The notes beneath the pieces are model-generated. The model was not told where the DNA came from. It was given only the letters and a program-made list of their open reading frames with translations, and ran no database searches. A DNA stretch of 64,000 bases, taken from contig NC_086353.1 in the NCBI RefSeq assembly GCF_036324505.1, positions 250,501-314,500 on the forward strand, given 5' to 3'. Shown here in pieces: positions 9,886 through 21,996 of the stretch. A program made the position numbers and the translations under genes. Numbering within the stretch: the first letter of the stretch is position 1; each line of letters opens with the position of its first letter. Origin of the DNA: Eleginops maclovinus. Taxonomy: Eukaryota; Chordata; Actinopteri; Perciformes; Eleginopidae.

Positions 9886-12800
9886 ACTGTATCCATGGTG
9901 ATAACTATGACATGTTTCTAATGGTGCAGTGAATCCTTTACTTTTCATTATAATAGATAATGTGTGTTTGTTGTGTCTCTACTGTGACTGTGATTCTGCC
10001 TCAATCCAAATATGGATCGATATTTCATTATTTTATATTTTGTTTAAGGCGACAAGTGCCTTTATCGAAGTGACAGTGTTGGAAGGGCCTCCCTATTTCA
10101 TGTTTCCTTCAACTATACTGTTAGTTAGGCCCCTAAACACCTTTTCTCTACAGGCACGTTCGGGATTTTTCCTCGTCAAACATACAAATACCATTTTTAA
10201 ATCGTCTGTCAAACCAGTGCAGTATTAGCCGCCAAAGAGGAGCCACAGGTGCGCCGTTCCCAGAGCTAGAAAGCTCAGTATGCTCCGAGGTCTCTCTTCA
10301 TCCGTGCAAAAGTTTTCTCAGATCACATTTGTATCTGCATCGGAGCGAGATAAAACTCCAGGACTCGCACAGTTATTTTCCTGGGCGTGTTAAACGATCC
10401 CCTGTGATTCCCGAATAGTCCTCGGCCGCCGAAGCGCTCAAACGCAGTCGAGCGTTGTTAGCGAAAGGAGATGTTTTCTACAAGAACAGCAGCAATTCAA
10501 GGCGATTAAGCATTGTTTTAGGCACACAGAGAGCTGCAATTTATTTACCAGCATGATCAAAGCTAACCACTGGAGCGAGGGAAGGGAGAAGTCCAGTGAA
10601 GGGAACGCATTGACTGAACTAACAAGCAGACTGAGGTGTGGATCAAAACAGGCCCTGTGAGATACAAACAAGAAAACAGCCAATCGTGCAGGAAAACATC
10701 AGAGAACCTTTCCTTAATTGAGTAGCCTCTGGGCAAACAGTGTATATTATATATGTGCTGTACCTGTACAACTCTATGCGAGTAATGATCTGCTTCTCAA
10801 GGTTTCCACAAGGTATGGTCATATTTTATTTATCCCACGTAAAGAATTTTCTCGGCTGGTACATGAGATTCTTATAAGGCTGATTATATCATCCTGAAAC
10901 TGTAGAAGTCCTAATTAGAGTTGAGTGAACGGTGTGAGCTGAGCAACATCAGGGTTACGCCTAATACATTTTGCATTGCCAACTCTCTCACAACCTGTTT
11001 TGGATTCCAGGCTAAAAGAGACCCAACCCCTAAAAGGCTGACAGAAGAGGGTGAGCTGCCTGCAGATGCATTTCAGAGTTTACAAACCAGCACCTTGCTG
11101 GAGGTGGTGCGATGTGCCATCTATCATTTCCGACAACGAAGGCTATTCAGGATTATGACCCCTCTTTTTAAAATGTGTTTTACACGATAATAACCAGGCG
11201 GCAATCACCAGAGGCTCATGCATGCTCAAGCACCCCAATAACCTACTGCTGACTCTCATATCATTCAGCTGTTATTTGAATGACAGAATTAAACCCAAAA
11301 GTATGACACAAATAGACAGGATGTTCAACAGCATTAGTTTCCTTAAAGCCAGGTGCAGGCAGGGTCAAAATATCCAGCAGTAAGGCAAACACATCCTATG
11401 AAGGGAACAGGCTGAATAGGGCTCAAAGACCAGTCGAAGGTAGAACAGGTAACTGGGAATATACAAACTGAACACTGGAGAGTTGGGAATACACACAGAC
11501 AATATGGCAGGGAACAACTGAGGGTGACTGCCATTCTGTATCAATGTGGGAATGAGTAGCAAAACCAGAAACACAACTATGATGAGTGGACAAAAACAAC
11601 CAAATCAGGAAAAGTAAAAAGGATGACATTGATGACTATCCCTCAGAATGATCTGCATGTTTCAGATGGTCAATGAACCCCCAGATGAATAAATAACATC
11701 TGAGAGAGAGCCAGCTAACCTTAGCATGATGCTCACACTGTCATGATTCAAGGACACAGTCATAAAGCTAGAGTCTCAGGAAGATCGACAGAGTATCGAG
11801 ATGTTTAGCATTGAAGCTGCCAGTATTTTGCCCTTCAACGACATTGGACCGTTGTGACACTGCTGTACACTTTAAATGCACACTGGGCTATTAACCACGA
11901 CCATCTGTACATGCATGAACACATCTGTACGTCCACTTACTGCAACATCTGTCCTTTGTACACCGGTTATTAAAGCTCTATCTACTTTGCAGTCATTCTG
12001 CTTATTTATCTGTACATCCACAGAGCACATCCAAACCTTCCTGTCCCATCTCATCCTGAAATCGGCGCGTTAATCCTGGTAGATTATCATATCACAAAAA
12101 CTGATCTAACCAGGAATTTAGCTGTTCAACTTTTTCCCACAAGTTTCAACCTCATTTCTGTCAGTCAGCATTTTTTAAAGTTGGCCAATTACCTCCGTGT
12201 TCATCAGTTAAAAGAGAAACTCTGTCTCAACCGGCTGTGACCTGAGGGAGTTCAGTATGCTCAAAAAGGCTGCTTTGAAACACACTGCAGAAGTGAAAGG
12301 TGATACACTGTCAAGGGACAAAGGAAGAGACATACGTTTCATCTTTAAGAGCTGCATCAATCACTTCATGAAAGGATGGCCACAAAGTGCCCCGCCATAT
12401 TGATGCACTGATGCGGAACATTAACACGTTCTGAGTTATGGTCCTCAGCGGCAGAGCAGAGTAATATAAGTGAAGCCATGGAGTGTACGTTTACACTACT
12501 TACCTGATTATAAGCCTTGCAGACCTGCTAAAAGGTCTATGGTTAAAATAAACTGAAGAGTAAATACTTATATTAACAAACCAAACCAAAAGTATCGTGA
12601 TTCATCTCTTGCAGATTAGCAAGTTAAGTCTAAAATCTGAGTTCCTTAATGTACCTTAAAGGTTTTAACACCTTACTACTTCTACTGAAATGTTTCTATT
12701 ACATTTATATCTAAATGTTTCTATCAAAGCCATTGCGTGAGTACGTGTGTGCATTAAAAGCTCAGGGCTGCAGAAACCTGAACATCTTGCTGTACCCATA

Positions 12801-12990
12801 TTAACACATATTGTCCCGTGCAGAATTAATGCAATGAGTGCATAACTGATTTCAACAGTGTGTAATCTCTTCAGTGTCTGGTTAAAAGAAAGGAGAATCT
12901 GTCCAGTGACGTCAAACTTCGATACCGTACAAAGGAATGGATGTTCAATCTTTGTATAACATAATATATTCAACACTTCACAGAACAGAG

Positions 12991-13740
12991 AGGAAGGCCG
13001 GAAAGACTCATGGAGAGGAAGACATGGGAGAAGTGAAGCGAAGGTCAAACTAGGAAGGAGAAATATATCAAGGTCTGAACATGAGTCATACACAAAGAGG
13101 GTGTGTAGATCAGGGGTGAGGGCAGAAGGGGGAGGATTAAAGAGGGAGTAAATAGATAGGATAGGCCACAACTTCAAGAGTTAGGGGGGTGAAGAGAAGT
13201 TGTCATGCAAACTGATCAGAGCAGGGGATTGATCAGATGAGAGGGGAAGGGAGGAGGGAGGAGATGTAAAGGAAGTGCAAGAACAGAAGGGAAGGAAGGA
13301 TGGAAGGAAGGATGGAAGGAAGGATGGAAGGATGGAAGGAAGGAAGGAAGGAAGGAAGGAAGGAAGGAAGGAAGGAAGGAAGGAAGGAAGGAAGGAAGGA
13401 AGGATGAGAAGGAAGGAGAGAAATCTATGGGAAGAAAAAGGAAGAAGAGATGGAAGAAACAAACGAGAAGGTCAAAGACAGAGGATATGAGGAGAAGTAA
13501 TGGAGAGAAAGGAAGAAGGGTGGATAGACAACAATGGGAAAGATAACAGAAGATGTAAAAGCATCAAAGGGAAATGGAAAGGAGGGAGGAGAAAAGCAGA
13601 AGCAAAGAGAAGAGAGGAGTCGAGAGAAAAGCAAACAGTGAGAAATGCTGCGAAAAAGAAGATATCAGAATGAGGGAAGGAAATGAGGAAGTGAGAAGGC
13701 AAGACAAGAAGGATAAAGGGAGGAAGACACCAGCCATTTA
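12991..13740 (+). repeat. Purine-rich tract (GA-rich)
   Basis: The plus strand is overwhelmingly A and G for about 750 bases, with few pyrimidine interruptions, built from GGAA, GGAGG, GAAGA and AGAGA words. The bias makes the minus strand translate as Ser/Leu/Phe/Pro-rich frames (for example 13425-13634 and 13472-13702), which are artefacts of composition. The core is the GGAA/GGAT microsatellite at 13284-13403. Confidence 0.8.
13284..13403 (+). repeat. (GGAA)n/(GGAT) microsatellite
   Basis: GGAAGGAAGGATGGAAGGAA-type repeats, with GGAT interruptions in the first third and about 17 pure GGAA units after about 13335. GGAA arrays can bind ETS-family factors in other animals; nothing here shows that this one does. 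Confidence 0.92.
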
Positions 13741-15114
13741 GGCAAGTGATTATGTCTGTTTATGAATGTCCTCTGAATTCAGTTTTGTATGAAAGTATGA
13801 TTTTGGACTTTGCTAAAGTTAAAGTTGAGCCAATAGGAAAGCTGATGTTAGAAAGTCCATGAAATGACTACAAACGGACACAAAACCACAAGATAGAAAC
13901 AGAAAAGCCACGAAGACACTGATCAATGACCACAAATCAGAAGAACATTGTCAAAAAAAAGTAGACCGACAAAACTACTACAGAGGCGTTAACAACCACA
14001 AAGGACCCAACATGAACACAGAGAGACCCAACGAAACACATGGAGTATAGAGTCTGGTGTCGAAAGATTTTGGGCGCTGACATTTGTGACTGTGACTACA
14101 TTTGGTCTTCACTAATGGGTTGGATGTTAGAAACACAAGTCAGAAAAGAGGATTTACTGCAGACTTTAAGTGGCCTTAAAACTTTTACCTTGGCCAAAAC
14201 GGTCGATACAACACCAGCAGAAAGAGGAGGAAGGCTGAGGAAAGACGACGTCATGCACAGAGTTCTGGCAGCTGGAGATGGAGACAAACGGAGACAAAGA
14301 CAGAAAGAGCGACAGAAAGACAGAAGAGGTGTAAATAACTCTAATGAGCCTCGGTATGAGATGGGAGTTAGAGGCGGGTGACAGAGGGGTTTGAGTAATG
14401 CCATTCGGATGACAAGAGAGGGAAGCTCTGACAGAAATTGCACCATGCGGGGAGGGAAAAGTGATCAAAAGAATATGAAGGGAGTCAAACACGGAGTCAG
14501 TGAGGAGTGGAGACAGAGGCAGGACGGATGTGTGAAGAAGGGCTGACGGAAACAAAAGGATGGAGAAGGAAATGAGAAGGAAGACAGTGAAAGAAAGGAA
14601 GACTGAGGTGGAGCGAGGAGTGAGTGATGTTGTGTCTGTGCTGTCAACCTAATGAGACTGGGGTTTGCTTTATGGACACGTCTAGCACCTCCCAGCAACT
14701 TCTCCCGTTGGTCTCGCCTGAGATTAATGCACACATTCATGAACACACGGAGAGGTATGTGTAAATTATAAAGAGGGGAAATGGCAACCATTCCACCGTG
14801 CATAATGCTAAGCAAAAGCACCGCAATCATGCTGTGGAAGAATCAATTCGGGATCATTTGCATGCTCGCTGCCGTGCTGCAGACAATTAAAACCAAGTGT
14901 TCCACCTGTGTGGTTCCCAAAGTGCCTACTTATTATAGAAAAGATCTGTGTAATGTGTGCTGTATGCTGGAGGAGCTTTATCAAATCACACAATGACCCT
15001 GAGTATACCATAGCGGTGTCCTCAGGGTATAATCAGCTGAGCTAAACACAGGCTGTGATCATACTCATCATCGCTAACACCCTGTAGGACATGAATGGCA
15101 CAAAAAAACTCAAA
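13741..15114. other. Noncoding, partly purine-rich
   Basis: The segment 14200-14630 continues the A/G bias (GACAGAAAGAGCGACAGAAA-like words). The frames at 14040-14830 on both strands reflect that bias. No gene recognised. Confidence 0.4.
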
Positions 15115-15144
15115 AAACCCTGGACTTTTTTAGTGTCCAATGTG

Positions 15145-16180
15145 AAACCAGAATTGATTTATTCAACTTCGGAAAGCAAGGAATGCTTTTGGTCATTATT
15201 TAAACCCAAATGTTGACTTATTTGTACACAAGTTGTACTTTAGCAGAACCCATTTCATAGTTGTTTGATCCCTAACCCTATCCTCAATCTTTTCCAAAAC
15301 CTGACCAAGGAGTTGTGATGCCTGAACGTAAATGACTTGTGGGTTTAAGTACATGCATATCTCATTGAATCCACTTGTATGTATTCCACGTGAAAACGTT
15401 TGCTTGAAGAAGAGGGTGGCGTGGTGGAAGAACAGGGCTGCTATTTGTGTCCCAAGAACCACCAGAAATTGTTTTATTCAACTTCGGAAAGCAAGGAATG
15501 CCACTTTGGTCGTTATTTTAACCCAAATGTAGACTTATATTTTACATAACTTCCCTACTTTAGTAATGCCACTTCCATAGTTGTTTGATCCCTAACCCTA
15601 TCCTCAATATTTTCCAAAACCTGACCAAGGAGTTGTGAGGCCTGAACTGAAATGACTTGTTGGGTTTTTATTACAAGTATGTCCAACAGATACCACTTTT
15701 ATGTATTCCACATAATAAAAGCGTATGTGAGGAAGAGGGTAGCATGGTGGACAACACTGGACAGGATCTCTATCTGTGTCAAACCAGAATGTATTTATCC
15801 GTCTCCTGAAAGCAAGGGATTCTAATTGTGGGAGCCACTGTCTTTTCCAAAAACCTGACCAAGCAGTTTGGCTTACATTTAAATGACTTGTTGGGCTTTA
15901 GGACAAGTATATCCCATGAAAACAACGTGTATGTATTCCAAGAGGGTGCAACGGTGGATTTACACTGGGCTGGACAGCTGGTTGTGTCCCAAGTGGAACC
16001 CAAATTGATTTACTCCTCTTCTGAATGCAAGGAATATTCACTTCAGTTGTTTTTTTTAACCCAAATGATGACGTATTTGTTACATAACTTCCCTACTTTA
16101 GCAATGCCAATTTTGTAGGTAATTCACCCCTAACGCTAGCCACTGTCTTTTCCCAAACCTGACCAAGGAGTTGTTTTGCA
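15145..16180 (+). repeat. Long-period tandem repeat, about 315 bp unit, 3-4 copies
   Basis: The word (A/G)AATTGATTTATTCAACTTCG with AAAGCAAGGAATG begins diverged units at about 15151, 15465, 15787 and 16001. Within units the order is constant: TTTAACCCAAATG, CATAACTTCCCTACTTTAG, CCTAACCCTATCCTCAAT, TTTTCCAAAACCTGACCAAG, then TGTATGTATTCCA. Spacings are 314, 322 and about 215 bases; the third unit has lost about 100 bases. The 'TTTTCC.AAACCTGACCAAG' core resembles a common fish tandem repeat. Confidence 0.85.
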
Positions 16181-17258
16181 ACCTTCATTAGGGGATCCGG
16201 GCTTACGTTTCAATTCTTTTCCTAAGTTTGTTTCCGTTTCCCTGAAGAGATCCAGGTCCAATGTTCAAAAGCTGATGTCCGTCTTTAAGAGGTAGATTTT
16301 GCTCTTTGCTTTGTTTTGATTAAGAAGTTAGTGCTGGCTCGTTCAGTCTCTCGTCTCTTATGTCATTATTGAAGTGCATGAAAGTGGCTTTGGATGATGG
16401 CATCAGCTAAGTGACATAAAGGTAATGCATTGTATTTCCTAAACTAAATTAAGTGAAGCTCTTCCTAACCGTCACGAAGCTCCTTCTGGTGGTTTCATTC
16501 CCATGGGGACTAAACATGATTTATTTGGAACAGGGGCGCTTCGTAAATATAGACAATACAACAGAGGGTCAAATTCATTTCCATTCTCTTCCTTCATCAA
16601 CATTCATGAGAGAAGAGAAGGGGAAATGAGCTGGAGCCTCTCTGTGGCCATCAGCAGGCGCTGGTGGTTCGGGTCGGTCCCAGGTGTGAAAAGGTGTAGC
16701 TGCATGAATGTAAAGCAGAGGAGTTCTGTGAAAGAAAGTCCACACTCAGCTAAATCCTTTCTCCGGATAAATAAGAGAGAACAGAAGGAGCGCAGAACAG
16801 GAACCAAGTGTTTGATAAAGTGCTGATCGTTCAGGTACATGTAACAGCAAAGTTATCTTCCTGGTATAGATGTGTTCCCATTCGCAGCAATGTAATATCT
16901 GAGGTTGGGGATTTAGGAACATATTTTTACCAAAAGCAACATGGCCATTCTATTAAAGCCCCCCCCAAAAAAACATACATTTTCTCCAGTTATGAAGGGC
17001 TGTGCGCAGGTGTCAAGCTGCAAAGTGAACTCGTGTCGTTTTGAATGCTTCACCGTCAAACTCTTCACTGTTAAAGTCGGGATGGGATTAGAGAAAGCAT
17101 GACTCTAATTTAAAGCACTCTGCACTTACATCTTATTTCTTATTTCTTATTTGGTCTCATGTCCTATTTACAATATGTTGCATTGTTGGAAGAGCTCGGG
17201 ACCTAAGGTTAAAAGCCCTTGAACCTTGAACACGTGAATACTGTATATCATGAACTAT
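16181..17258. other. Noncoding, small repeat remnant
   Basis: GGCATCAGCTAAGTGACATA followed by AAGGTAATGCATTG at about 16400-16433 resembles the end of a common fish dispersed repeat (a CAGCTAAATGAC..TAATG tail). Otherwise nothing is recognised. The 107-codon frame at 16503-16826 has no recognised domain. Confidence 0.4.
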
Positions 17259-17501
17259 CCTGCAGTGGGGGGCTTGGGGTGGCTGGTTCAAGTCCCCGAA
17301 CAAACCTCTAAAAATATGGAGTGTCGACTAGTACTTGGAGAGGTCCCAGTTCACCTCCTGGGCCCTGCCGTGGGGTCCTTGAGTAATACCCCACTCCCCA
17401 TTGCACAATAGCTGCCCATCCGTCCTAATGGGTTAAATGCAAAGATCGAAATACTGTGTGAGACAGTTAAAGAGGGTTTCATCCTCTGATTCTAATTCTA
17501 A
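17259..17501 (+). mobile_element. tRNA-derived SINE, family A, diverged copy
   Basis: Same order as the copy at 56774: GCAGTGG, then GGCTGGTTCAAGTCCCCGAA (B box GGTTCAAGTCC), CTTGGAGAGGTCCCAGTTCA, CCTTGAGTAATACC, CACAATAGCTGCCCA, TAATGGGTTAAATGCA and AGAGGGTTTCATCCTCTGAT. The A-box part of the head (CTCAGTCAGTA) is deleted and the centre is shortened. Confidence 0.8.
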
Positions 17502-17993
17502 CTTACGAAACACTTTGCTGCTCCATACAAAGGAAGAGTGTGTTGGTGTTTCATGAGTATGATGTATGGGTACCCACAAGAACTGCTGAATGTAAGCACG
17601 TTTACTCACTACTATCACAAAGGATGGATAATAGAAGTCACCAATAATTTGTAAACGTTGATAAAGACTCAACGGAGTTGGATGATGAGATTTGGGGGAC
17701 GGAGGAAAGATTATGCCATTCATGTGCTCGCCGATTTATCGCTTCAGTAATTTGTTCTCTGTTAATCTGTGACCTTTATTGACCTCTTTATCAAAGTGAC
17801 CGTGTTATGGATTCATTGTGTTGCATCTATGTCCCTAATTTCACTTTCAACCGTGTTCTGTTGCAGCCCTGAAAGGAAATCACAACTTGAATCAATTCTT
17901 CAACAGCCTTGAAAAATATGTAGTATTTTTTAGAATATATATTGGTGTATAAATATATATACATATCAAGGGGATGGACTCATTGATAAAGAA
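17502..17993. other. Noncoding, no clear feature
   Basis: Nothing recognised. A short ATATAT-rich patch lies near 17935-17965. Confidence 0.4.
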
Positions 17994-18350
17994 GCCCCAT
18001 TTTGCGCTTTGGTTTTCCCTTTCCTGTAGTGTGTTGTATAGATTTGTGTGCATGTAAATGGTCTTCAAAGGCTAAAATCCCTGTGGTCCCTCCAGAGGGA
18101 ATTTGTCTCCCACACACTCCCCACACACTGTCTTCAACTCCTCTGTTAGACTCCTTTCATTACTTCTGGAACATATTGACATCACTATGTATCACTTACA
18201 GTAGTGGCTAGCGCTCCAACACATTGTACGTGATAGGTTAAGGGGCGGGACATCTCTAAGCGGTTGACCAATCGCAACGTGCATGCAAACATGTCACTGT
18301 AGAGGCACAGAATACAAATATGAACCTGTAAATGTGCAAAATATGTCCTT
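17994..18350 (+). mobile_element. MITE-like non-autonomous DNA element, copy 2
   Basis: Shares TTTTCCCTTTCCTGTAGTGT, GTGCATGTAAATGGTCTTCA, GAGGGAATTTGTCTCCCACA, GACATCACTATG, GGCTAGCGCTCCAACACATT and GGTTAAGGGGCGGGACATCT with the copy at 26426. It has lost the segment with AACCAATCAGAGC...GCTGCAGCACAG. Left end GCCCCATTTTGCGCTTTGG and right end AATGTGCAAAATATGTCCTT are imperfect inverted repeats. Confidence 0.78.
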
Positions 18351-18780
18351 AAATATGGACTCAAAGGCCCAGCAAATGTGTGTCTGTATACAGTATATAT
18401 AGGAGCACACAGGTACAAGAAGATTCAATAAACAGAAGCAAGTTATGGCACACAGAAGGGGGGAAACAGAAAGTTAAAAGCAGGTGGTGCAGGAAGTAGA
18501 AACATTACCGAACATTGTGGGGGGTCTCCCAATGGATAATCATTTGTACGTTGGCATGGAGGGTGTTGTTGTAGCAGAAAGTGACACGCAGTGAGACCGT
18601 GACCAACGTTATTAATGGAGAACGAGCACGCAGAGCGTCTGATGGCAGAGGAGGACTCAGCAGAGACACTTATTCTTAAATTGTGGGGATTTAAGCAAAT
18701 TGCATGTTCCCATCAAATGCCTTTATGTGAAAACAGAAGTTACCCTGATGCTTGAGGGCATGTAATGGCATTAAAGGGGC
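18351..18780. other. Noncoding, no clear feature
   Basis: Nothing recognised between the MITE and the 57-bp minisatellite. Confidence 0.4.
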
Positions 18781-18782
18781 CC

Positions 18783-20075
18783 TGTATGTAGAGTCTCTAC
18801 TTTAAAGAGTCCTCTCCTGCTGATGTTCAGGTGTATATCAGTATGTAGTGTCTCTACTTTAAAGAGTTCTCTCCTGCTGATGTTCAGGTGTATATCAGTA
18901 TGTAGAGTCTCTACTTTAAATAGTCCTCTCCTGCTGATGTTCAGGTGTATATCAGTATGTAGTGTCTCTACTTTAAAGAGTCCTCTCCTGCTGATGTTCA
19001 GGTGTATATCAGTATGTAGCGTCTCTACTTTAAAGAGTCCTCTCCTGCTGATGTTCAGGTGTATATCAGTATGTAGAGTCTCTACTTTAAATAGTCCTCT
19101 CCTGCTGATGTTCAGGTGTATATCAGTATGTAGCGTCTCTACTTTAAAGAGTCCTCTCCTGCTGATGTTCAGGTGTATATCAGTATGTAGAGTCTCTACT
19201 TTAAATAGTCCTCTCCTGCTGATGTTCAGGTGTATATCAGTATGTAGTGTCTCTACTTTAAAGAGTCCTCTCCTGCTGATGTTCAGGTGTATATCAGTAT
19301 GTAGCGTCTCTACTTTAAAGAGTCCTCTCCTGCTGATGTTCAGGTGAATATCAGTATGTAGAGTCTCTACTTTAAAGAGTCCTCTCCTGCTGATGTTCAG
19401 GTGTATATCAGTATGTAGAGTCTCTACTTTAAAGAGTCCTCTCCTGCTGATGTTCAGGTGTATATCAGTATGTAGTGTCTCTACTTTAAAGAGTCCTCTC
19501 CTGCTGATGTTCAGGTGTATATCAGTATGTAGCGTCTCTACTTTAAAGAGTCCTCTCCTGCTGATGTTCAGGTGTATATCAGTATGTAGTGTCTCTACTT
19601 TAAAGAGTCCTCTCCTGCTGATGTTCAGGTGTATATCAGTATGTAGCGTCTCTACTTTAAAGAGTCCTCTCCTGCTGATGTTCAGGTGTATATCAGTATG
19701 TAGAGTCTCTACTTTAAAGAGTCCTCTCCTGCTGATGTTCAGGTGTATATCAGTATGTAGTGTCTCTACTTTAAAGAGTCCTCTCCTGCTGATGTTCAGG
19801 TGTATATCAGTATGTAGCGTCTCTACTTTAAAGAGTCCTCTCCTGCTGATGTTCAGGTGTATATCAGTATGTAGTGTCTCTACTTTAAAGAGTCCTCTCC
19901 TGCTGATGTTCAGGTGTATATCAGTATGTAGAGTCTCTACTTTAAAGAGTCCTCTCCTGCTGATATTCAGGTGTATATCAGTATGTAGTGTCTCTACTTT
20001 AAAGAGTCCTCTCCTGCTGATGTTCAGGTGTATATCAGTATGTAGTGTCTCTACTTTAAAGAGTCCTCTCCTGCT
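18783..20075 (+). repeat. 57-bp minisatellite, about 23 units
   Basis: Tandem copies of a 57-bp unit running AGTCCTCTCCTGCTGATGTT, then CAGGTGTATATCAGTATGTA, then G(A/T/C)GTCTCTACTTTAAAG. Units are almost identical. The main variable base is the one before GTCTCTAC (A, T or C); three units carry AAATAG instead of AAAGAG, and one has GTGAATATC. Because 57 is divisible by 3, frames stay open on both strands: the minus strand has 476 codons (18771-20201) with a 19-residue repeat (SRRGLFKVETLHTDIHLNI), and the plus strand has 174- and 236-codon frames. I treat the frames as by-products. No signal, exon context or non-repeat domain supports a protein. Confidence 0.95.
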
Positions 20076-21739
20076 AAAGATGTCACTATGTTCCAGAAAA
20101 TAAAAAAAGAGGATTTCAGCCGTTGCAGACCATTGACATACACAAACATTTGATGGTTTATAGAGTAGAAAACCTTGAATCCTCCATAATAATAAAGTCA
20201 TTGAGGGTTATAGGAAAGTGTTTTTCTCCCAGATTAAGGTCGCAGTTTAAAAGTGTTATGGTTGTGCTTGAAATAAGTGCAATTGTTACATACAAGGAGA
20301 CAAAGCTGGTCACAAACACTTGTCACTGGGGATTTTGGCCCCATTACAGCTACTCTCTGACTTTCCTTTAAGGCAGCAAAGCAAGAACACTACAATCTGT
20401 TTCCGCCAGCCGTTATTGTATTCCCTTATTCGATATGCCAACTTTCTGCCTTAACCGAACAAACAAGTTCTTTATCCTCAATTTTCTATTGTGGAAATTG
20501 GAAATGTGCAGAGGTAGATAACAGGTAGATGTAAGGCTACACAATGAATGAAAGAGAAAGAGGATGTGAGTCAAAGCAAGTGGAGAGTGTGAGACAATGG
20601 AAGGAGAGGAACAAAGGACAAAGAAAGGAAACATCCCGGTAGAAAAAAAAAGATATAGGGATGAAACTTATTGTGAATTCCATGTGTGGATTAAATATTC
20701 AAACAGCATGGAGATGAGGCTGAGAAACTCTCCTGCTGTTCTTCCTTCCTTATCTCCCTTTCCCTCTCTCTGATGCTCTTATTCATCCAAAATGGTGATG
20801 CTCGAGAGGAGGAATGACAAGAGCAGAAGAGAGTGTGTGAGATAGGAAAAATATGAAAAGTACGAGCAGATTTTTGGCAGCTTCGATGTTTGACGTAGCA
20901 GAGTCATTAAAAGTGGGCACGCCATCGCGGCTCCATGTGGGAGCCCATTACACCAGATTGGTTTTTAGTGGGACTAAGATTCATTTGTACACCGACACTG
21001 AATCCCTCTCTTTCTGCAGTGCACACACATATTGCTCTCCATGTCATTTCTGCTGCTTCCCTCTCTCTCGCGTGCACCCTGCAAACTTAAAAGGGAATGA
21101 TCTGTAATTAGTGATGTGATAGTCATGCAGAGGGGTTGGTGTCGTGGACTGAAAATGTAATTTAAGGCATTGTTAGAGGGATAAGAAAAGATACCCTGTC
21201 ACAAGAGAGAAGGGGAGATGAAAAAGAAAGTAAGAGACTCTTGGGGCTTATCTTTTCTACAGGCGTCAGATGCGTGTTAACACATGAAAGGAGGCCCCAA
21301 CCCCTTCACTAACACTCTCCGACACATGTACTGTACACACACACACACACACGCACAGTGATACAACACCGTAGAGCCCTCGCTTTGTGCAGCTCTTGAA
21401 GTCCTTCTCCAACACATTAGTATTCATACTGCACTCACATGTGTATACAAACTGTGTGTGTTAACTGGCATCTTCTATATCTGTCAGGACATTCAGTGTG
21501 ATGGTGTATCCCCCCCCCCCAGCCCATACAGTTGCCCATTTCTAATCTGCATTAACCAGGCTCTCCAATTAAATGAAACATGTACTACACTGATTTAATA
21601 TTGGGCTTAACAGATTTAGAAAAACATACAGTCATCATGGAAGCGGCGAAGCAGAAATACCCTGATCAGGTCTGAGTCCCTGGATTGCATCCTTAACCTT
21701 CGTGTCAAATTGAAGCCAATAATGGAGGGCTTTAAACAT
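20076..21739. other. Noncoding, short simple repeats
   Basis: Contains a short (CA)n near 21334-21351 and a C run of 11 at 21510-21520. Minus-strand Ser/Leu-rich frames near 20413-20634 reflect GA-rich composition. No gene recognised. Confidence 0.4.
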
Positions 21740-21996
21740 GCATGATATCATTGTTGTACCACTTTTCCAGTCTTTACATGCCCTCAAAGCACCTTCACAT
21801 CCACACACAGTCATACAGAGGCTGCTATGCAAGGTGCCACCTGCTCAGGAGACTAACACCACTATTGCCATGCCATTGGGAGCAGTTTGGGGTTAATCTA
21901 TGCCCAAGGACACATCAACATGTTGACTGCAGGGGCCGGGGAGCCACCGACCTTCCATTGAGGACGACCATCAACCTCCTGCGCCACAGTTGCCCC
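21740..21996 (-). mobile_element. tRNA-derived SINE, family B, near full length
   Basis: On the minus strand the head begins at about 21996 with GGGCAACTGTGGCGCAGGAGG (A-box-like). GGAAGGTCGGTGGCTCCCCGG follows (degraded B box), then CCCCTGCAGTCAACATGTTG, GTGTCCTTGGGCATAGATTA, CCCAAACTGCTCCCAATGGC, AGGTGGCACCTTGCATAGCA, GCCTCTGTATGACTGTGTG and GACTGGAAAAGTGGTACAAC. This is the order of a common fish SINE whose 3' part normally ends AAAGCGCTATATAAATAC. Copies of the same family lie near 28630, 34905 and 61440. Confidence 0.8.

Larger units (their letters stand above)
9401..12990. other. Noncoding, microsatellite and G-rich spot only
   Basis: Contains a G-rich run (9783-9801) and (CA)10 at 9866-9885. 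The A-rich stretch 11340-11640 (repeated GGGAA, CACACAG and AACAC words) resembles untranslated parts of fish LTR elements, too weakly to call. The 89-codon frame at 10921-11190 and the 170-codon minus-strand frame at 12665-13177 have no recognisable domains. Confidence 0.4.

Noticed and set aside
12665..13177. 170-codon minus-strand frame
   Set aside because: Partly the complement of the purine-rich tract; no domain recognised.
18771..20201. 476-codon minus-strand repeat protein
   Set aside because: The frame is a consequence of a 57-base tandem unit and is matched by open frames on the other strand; no non-repeat domain.
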